Origin: Deltaproteobacteria bacterium
Lineage (GTDB): Bacteria; Myxococcota; B64-G9
DNA: 13,839 nucleotides
Assembly (NCBI GenBank): GCA_003647095.1
Contig: QMME01000070.1
Coordinates: 1-13,839, forward strand
Reading direction: 5' to 3'
Under the pieces are notes generated by a model that ran no database searches, was not told where the DNA came from, and saw nothing but the letters and a program-made list of their open reading frames with translations. The position numbers were made by a program, and so were the translations under genes. Positions 11,487-13,839 of this stretch are shown piece by piece. How positions within the stretch are numbered: the first letter of the stretch is position 1; every line of letters starts with the position of its first letter.

Positions 11487-13839
11487 TCAGTGCCCCAGAT
11501 CGAACAGGAGCGATTTGACGAAAACGTTCCGGTGGTCGGTCTTCAGAATTTCCAGCAGCATGCTTATGGCCTTTTTCTTCCGTCCCCGCGCCGCCAGGGC
11601 GGCCGCCAGTCCCGCCCGGGCGGTGCGGCTGGCCATGTCGAATTGCAGCACCGCCCGGAACTGTGCGGCCGCCTCCCCGGCCCTGCCCAACTTGAGCAGT
11701 GAATACCCCCGCAGGATGCGCGCCTGGGAGCTTGACTGGCGTAACCGGCCGGCGTCGGCAAGAAAGGCCAGGGCCCGGCGCCAGTTGCCGCGGCGGTATT
11801 CCAGCCAGCCCAGAACGAGGTTGGCGGAAAAGCAGTCGGAGTCCAACTCCAGCGCCAGGCGGAGCAGCCGTTGAGCGGCCTGGTACTTGTTGGCCTGGAC
11901 CAGGACCAGCCCAGCCAGGCTCAACACCAGCGGATCGCTGTCGTACTTGTGAGCCGCTTGCTGAACCCGTTCCACCGTTCTCCCCAACAGGCTGTCGTCG
12001 TCATAGTACTCGCTGATCCGCCGGTGCTGCTGCCAGTGCAGGAAATCCCGGTCCGTCAACAACTTCAACCAGGCATAGGCCTGGTCGAGATCGTCGAGAA
12101 ACAAGAAGAAGCCGGCCGCCAGCAGGCCCACGGCCATGTCGCGCGAAGCCATCTCCACCGCTTGCTTGACGGCGGCAGTGGCCTTGCGCATGTCGGGCAC
12201 CATGCTCCAGACTTCACCGATACGCGCCTGCAGGTGCGCCGAGTCCGGCAAGTGAGCCCGCAGTTGCAGCAACCTCTGCAAGGCCGGCGACACCTGTCGC
12301 TGCTGCTGGTCCAGAATCGCCAGCGACAGGCCGGCTGGTACACAGGCCGGGTCAATCTTCAGGGCTTGTTCGGCCGATTGCCGCGCCTGCTTGACCTTGC
12401 CGACCAGGCGCTGGCATACCGACAACCCGGCCAGCAAGCGGGCCCGCCCGGAAGCAGGCAGCTTGCCTTCGCCGTCCAGCACCGACTGCAGCACCTTGAT
12501 GCCCTGCCGGGGCCGGCCCAGCAGCTGAGCGTGCACACCGGCGATCCGCAAGGCCGCCTCGACATTGCCCGGCTCGGCGGCCAGAACGGTGTCGAAGCTT
12601 TCCAGAGCCTCGCGGTAATGACCCACGTCGAGATACAGCTGGCCCACGGCATTCAAGATGTCCACCTGGGAGGGATCCCGCTTGAGCCGCCGTTGCAGGA
12701 AGGCAAGCGATTTCCGGAAGTTTCCCAGGCGCTGGTAGGCCCGCGCCAGCATTCTCTCGGCGATGCGGTAACTGTCGTCCTGCTTGAGGATGGCTCGCAG
12801 CTGGCCCACGGCAATCTTCGTCGAGGAATCGAGCAATGACAGTGCCTTCAGCAGCATGGCATCCACGTTGTTTTCCTGCTCGCTCAAGACCTCGTCGGCC
12901 AGACGGCGGGCCTGGATGAACTTGCCCAGCACCACCGCCAGAAAACCCCGTCCCAGTTTCACCCGGGTGTCTGCCGGGTAGCGTCTGGCCAACTCGTCGG
13001 CCAGGTCCAGCGCCACCTTGCGCATGACCGCGTCCGGTGCCAGGGTGTCCAGCAAGGCCCGGTTTTCCAACCACATGGTAGCTGCTTCGATATCGTCCGG
13101 CTGCAGCAACACCGCCGTCATGAGCAACTTGTCGGCCCTGAGATAGCTGAGTCGATCGTCGCGTTTCATCAATTGCCGGGCCTTGGCACGCAACTGGGCG
13201 GCATCGCCTTGGGGGTTGGATACCTTGGAGGCGAAGAGATCGATGATTTCGTCCATGGGACCGGCGGCATCGCCGATCTCGTCCCCCTGCTTCAAGAAAT
13301 ACCACGTGGCCAGGATGCCGCCGGCCAGCAGCACCAACAGCACCAGCAATAGTGGCCAGCGCCAACCGGACGCCGGTGGATGACGGAAGGTCATCTCCAG
13401 CGCCTGTCCGGGCCGGCGGAAGAAATCGGCGAATTCCGGGTAACTGGATATCAACCGGAACTGTCCCTCTCCCTGGGCCACCTGGTCGGCCGCCGAGATT
13501 TGCTCCTCGCGGAATTTCTGGCGCACTTCCTCGAGAGTCAGAGGCCCCAGCACTACACCATCGTTCTTTTTCACCCGCCATAAACGGTCATCTTGGCCGG
13601 CCGCCAGTTGTTCCTCCACCAGGTCCCGGCAGCGCAGGCACAGAGGACCGCCCTGCCCGGCCGGCAACACCATACCGCAGCGCTCGCAACGAGCCTCCCG
13701 GGCTGTTTCCATCTCTGGCTTTATCTGGGCCAGGGATTTTTTCTCTTCCGCAGCCTCCCTGGCGGCGGCAGCAGGCGCCGCGGGCTTCCCAGGCGTGGAG
13801 GGCAAGGGCGGCGGCACCGCCGTCGCGGGTGCCGGGGAA
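11487..13839 (-). CDS. Zinc-ribbon / GYF-like / TM / TPR protein (N-terminus beyond window)
   Basis: A probable inner-membrane scaffold of unknown role. Counting from a GTG at 13817, it begins Pro/Ala-rich, then has a four-Cys zinc ribbon, CERC...CLRC (Cys44, 47, 60, 63), a GYF_2-like domain (about 80-133, opening LWRVKKNDGVVLGPLTLEEV), a single transmembrane helix (about 152-175), and some 600 residues of helical repeats. Clear TPR-like units include ILNAVGQLYLDVGHYREALE, LSLAGLVLVQANKYQAAQR and RILRGYSLLKLGRAGEAAAQ. The zinc ribbon and GYF part should be cytoplasmic and the TPR part periplasmic, by the basic residues before the helix. The frame stays open with more Pro/Ala codons to the window edge, so the true start is probably outside and the GTG is not reliable. 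The Zn-ribbon plus GYF head recalls Myxococcus GltJ, but there is no TonB-like tail; the function is unassigned. A 101-bp gap separates it from purD. Confidence 0.85.
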   Translation of the reverse strand, partial: SPAPATAVPPPLPSTPGKPAAPAAAAREAAEEKKSLAQIKPEMETAREARCERCGMVLPAGQGGPLCLRCRDLVEEQLAAGQDDRLWRVKKNDGVVLGPLTLEEVRQKFREEQISAADQVAQGEGQFRLISSYPEFADFFRRPGQALEMTFRHPPASGWRWPLLLVLLVLLAGGILATWYFLKQGDEIGDAAGPMDEIIDLFASKVSNPQGDAAQLRAKARQLMKRDDRLSYLRADKLLMTAVLLQPDDIEAATMWLENRALLDTLAPDAVMRKVALDLADELARRYPADTRVKLGRGFLAVVLGKFIQARRLADEVLSEQENNVDAMLLKALSLLDSSTKIAVGQLRAILKQDDSYRIAERMLARAYQRLGNFRKSLAFLQRRLKRDPSQVDILNAVGQLYLDVGHYREALESFDTVLAAEPGNVEAALRIAGVHAQLLGRPRQGIKVLQSVLDGEGKLPASGRARLLAGLSVCQRLVGKVKQARQSAEQALKIDPACVPAGLSLAILDQQQRQVSPALQRLLQLRAHLPDSAHLQARIGEVWSMVPDMRKATAAVKQAVEMASRDMAVGLLAAGFFLFLDDLDQAYAWLKLLTDRDFLHWQQHRRISEYYDDDSLLGRTVERVQQAAHKYDSDPLVLSLAGLVLVQANKYQAAQRLLRLALELDSDCFSANLVLGWLEYRRGNWRRALAFLADAGRLRQSSSQARILRGYSLLKLGRAGEAAAQFRAVLQFDMASRTARAGLAAALAARGRKKKAISMLLEILKTDHRNVFVKSLLFDLGH

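Noticed and set aside
11456..11489. Possible terminator after the TPR gene
   Set aside because: The best stem (AACCTG with CAGGGTT) has a bulge and no T tract; too weak to call.
11871..12839. A 322-codon plus-strand frame opposite the TPR gene
   Set aside because: Gln/Leu/His-rich mirror of the TPR codons; no start context and no recognisable family.
12352..13581. A 409-codon minus-strand frame overlapping the TPR gene
   Set aside because: Same strand but different frame from a gene with clear domains; the product is Gly/Arg/Pro-rich nonsense typical of a shifted frame.
1..13839. CRISPR arrays, tRNA/rRNA genes, IS elements, att sites
   Set aside because: I saw no regularly spaced repeats, RNA gene signatures, transposase genes or terminal inverted repeats of insertion-sequence type in either strand.

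Overview
The window comes from a GC-rich (roughly low-60s % by eye) Gram-negative bacterium. It carries outer-membrane lipopolysaccharide (LPS) genes: Kdo synthesis, dTDP-rhamnose synthesis, both LptF/LptG export permeases and an O-antigen-ligase-like protein. A membrane-anchored zinc-ribbon/GYF/TPR protein and a PflX-type radical SAM protein make a deltaproteobacterial lineage (Desulfuromonadota/Myxococcota-like) my best guess. That is inference, as no rRNA or other taxonomic marker is present.

Layout. Except for one gene, everything is read leftward on the minus strand. From the right: an open-ended gene for a ZnR-GYF-TM-TPR protein (11487 to the window edge); a promoter-bearing 101-bp gap; then a tightly coupled unit purD-purE-lptF-lptG-waaL-like (11385 to 5418), in which neighbours overlap by 4 bp (ATGA) or are 4 bp apart. 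A plus-strand radical SAM gene (4471-5391) converges on the end of this unit. It diverges from a second leftward unit, rfbA-rfbC-rfbD-rfbB-kdsB-kdsA (4371 to beyond base 1), across about 100 bp containing possible back-to-back promoters. Apart from the short gaps listed, the window is almost entirely coding, and there is no intergenic stretch over 300 bases.

How the genes fit together. rfbACDB makes dTDP-L-rhamnose from glucose-1-phosphate and dTTP. kdsA/kdsB make Kdo-8-phosphate and activate Kdo as CMP-Kdo for the LPS inner core. LptF and LptG form the inner-membrane part of the LptB2FG extractor, and the Wzy_C/WaaL-like protein probably joins or polymerises surface glycan. purD and purE are de novo purine genes that share the promoter of the LPS export unit.

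Most unusual item. The WaaL-like protein is 662 residues long, with a normal-looking ligase part (about 1-425) followed by a hydrophilic linker and a second hydrophobic module. The linker DNA is bounded by a 13-bp direct repeat and contains a run of seven G. A second run of seven G lies 200 bp further into the extension. A one-base slip in the first run, in either direction, meets a stop within a few codons and would leave a ligase-only protein of about 462-465 residues. This could be a phase-variable switch, a recent gene fusion, or a repeat insertion that became coding.
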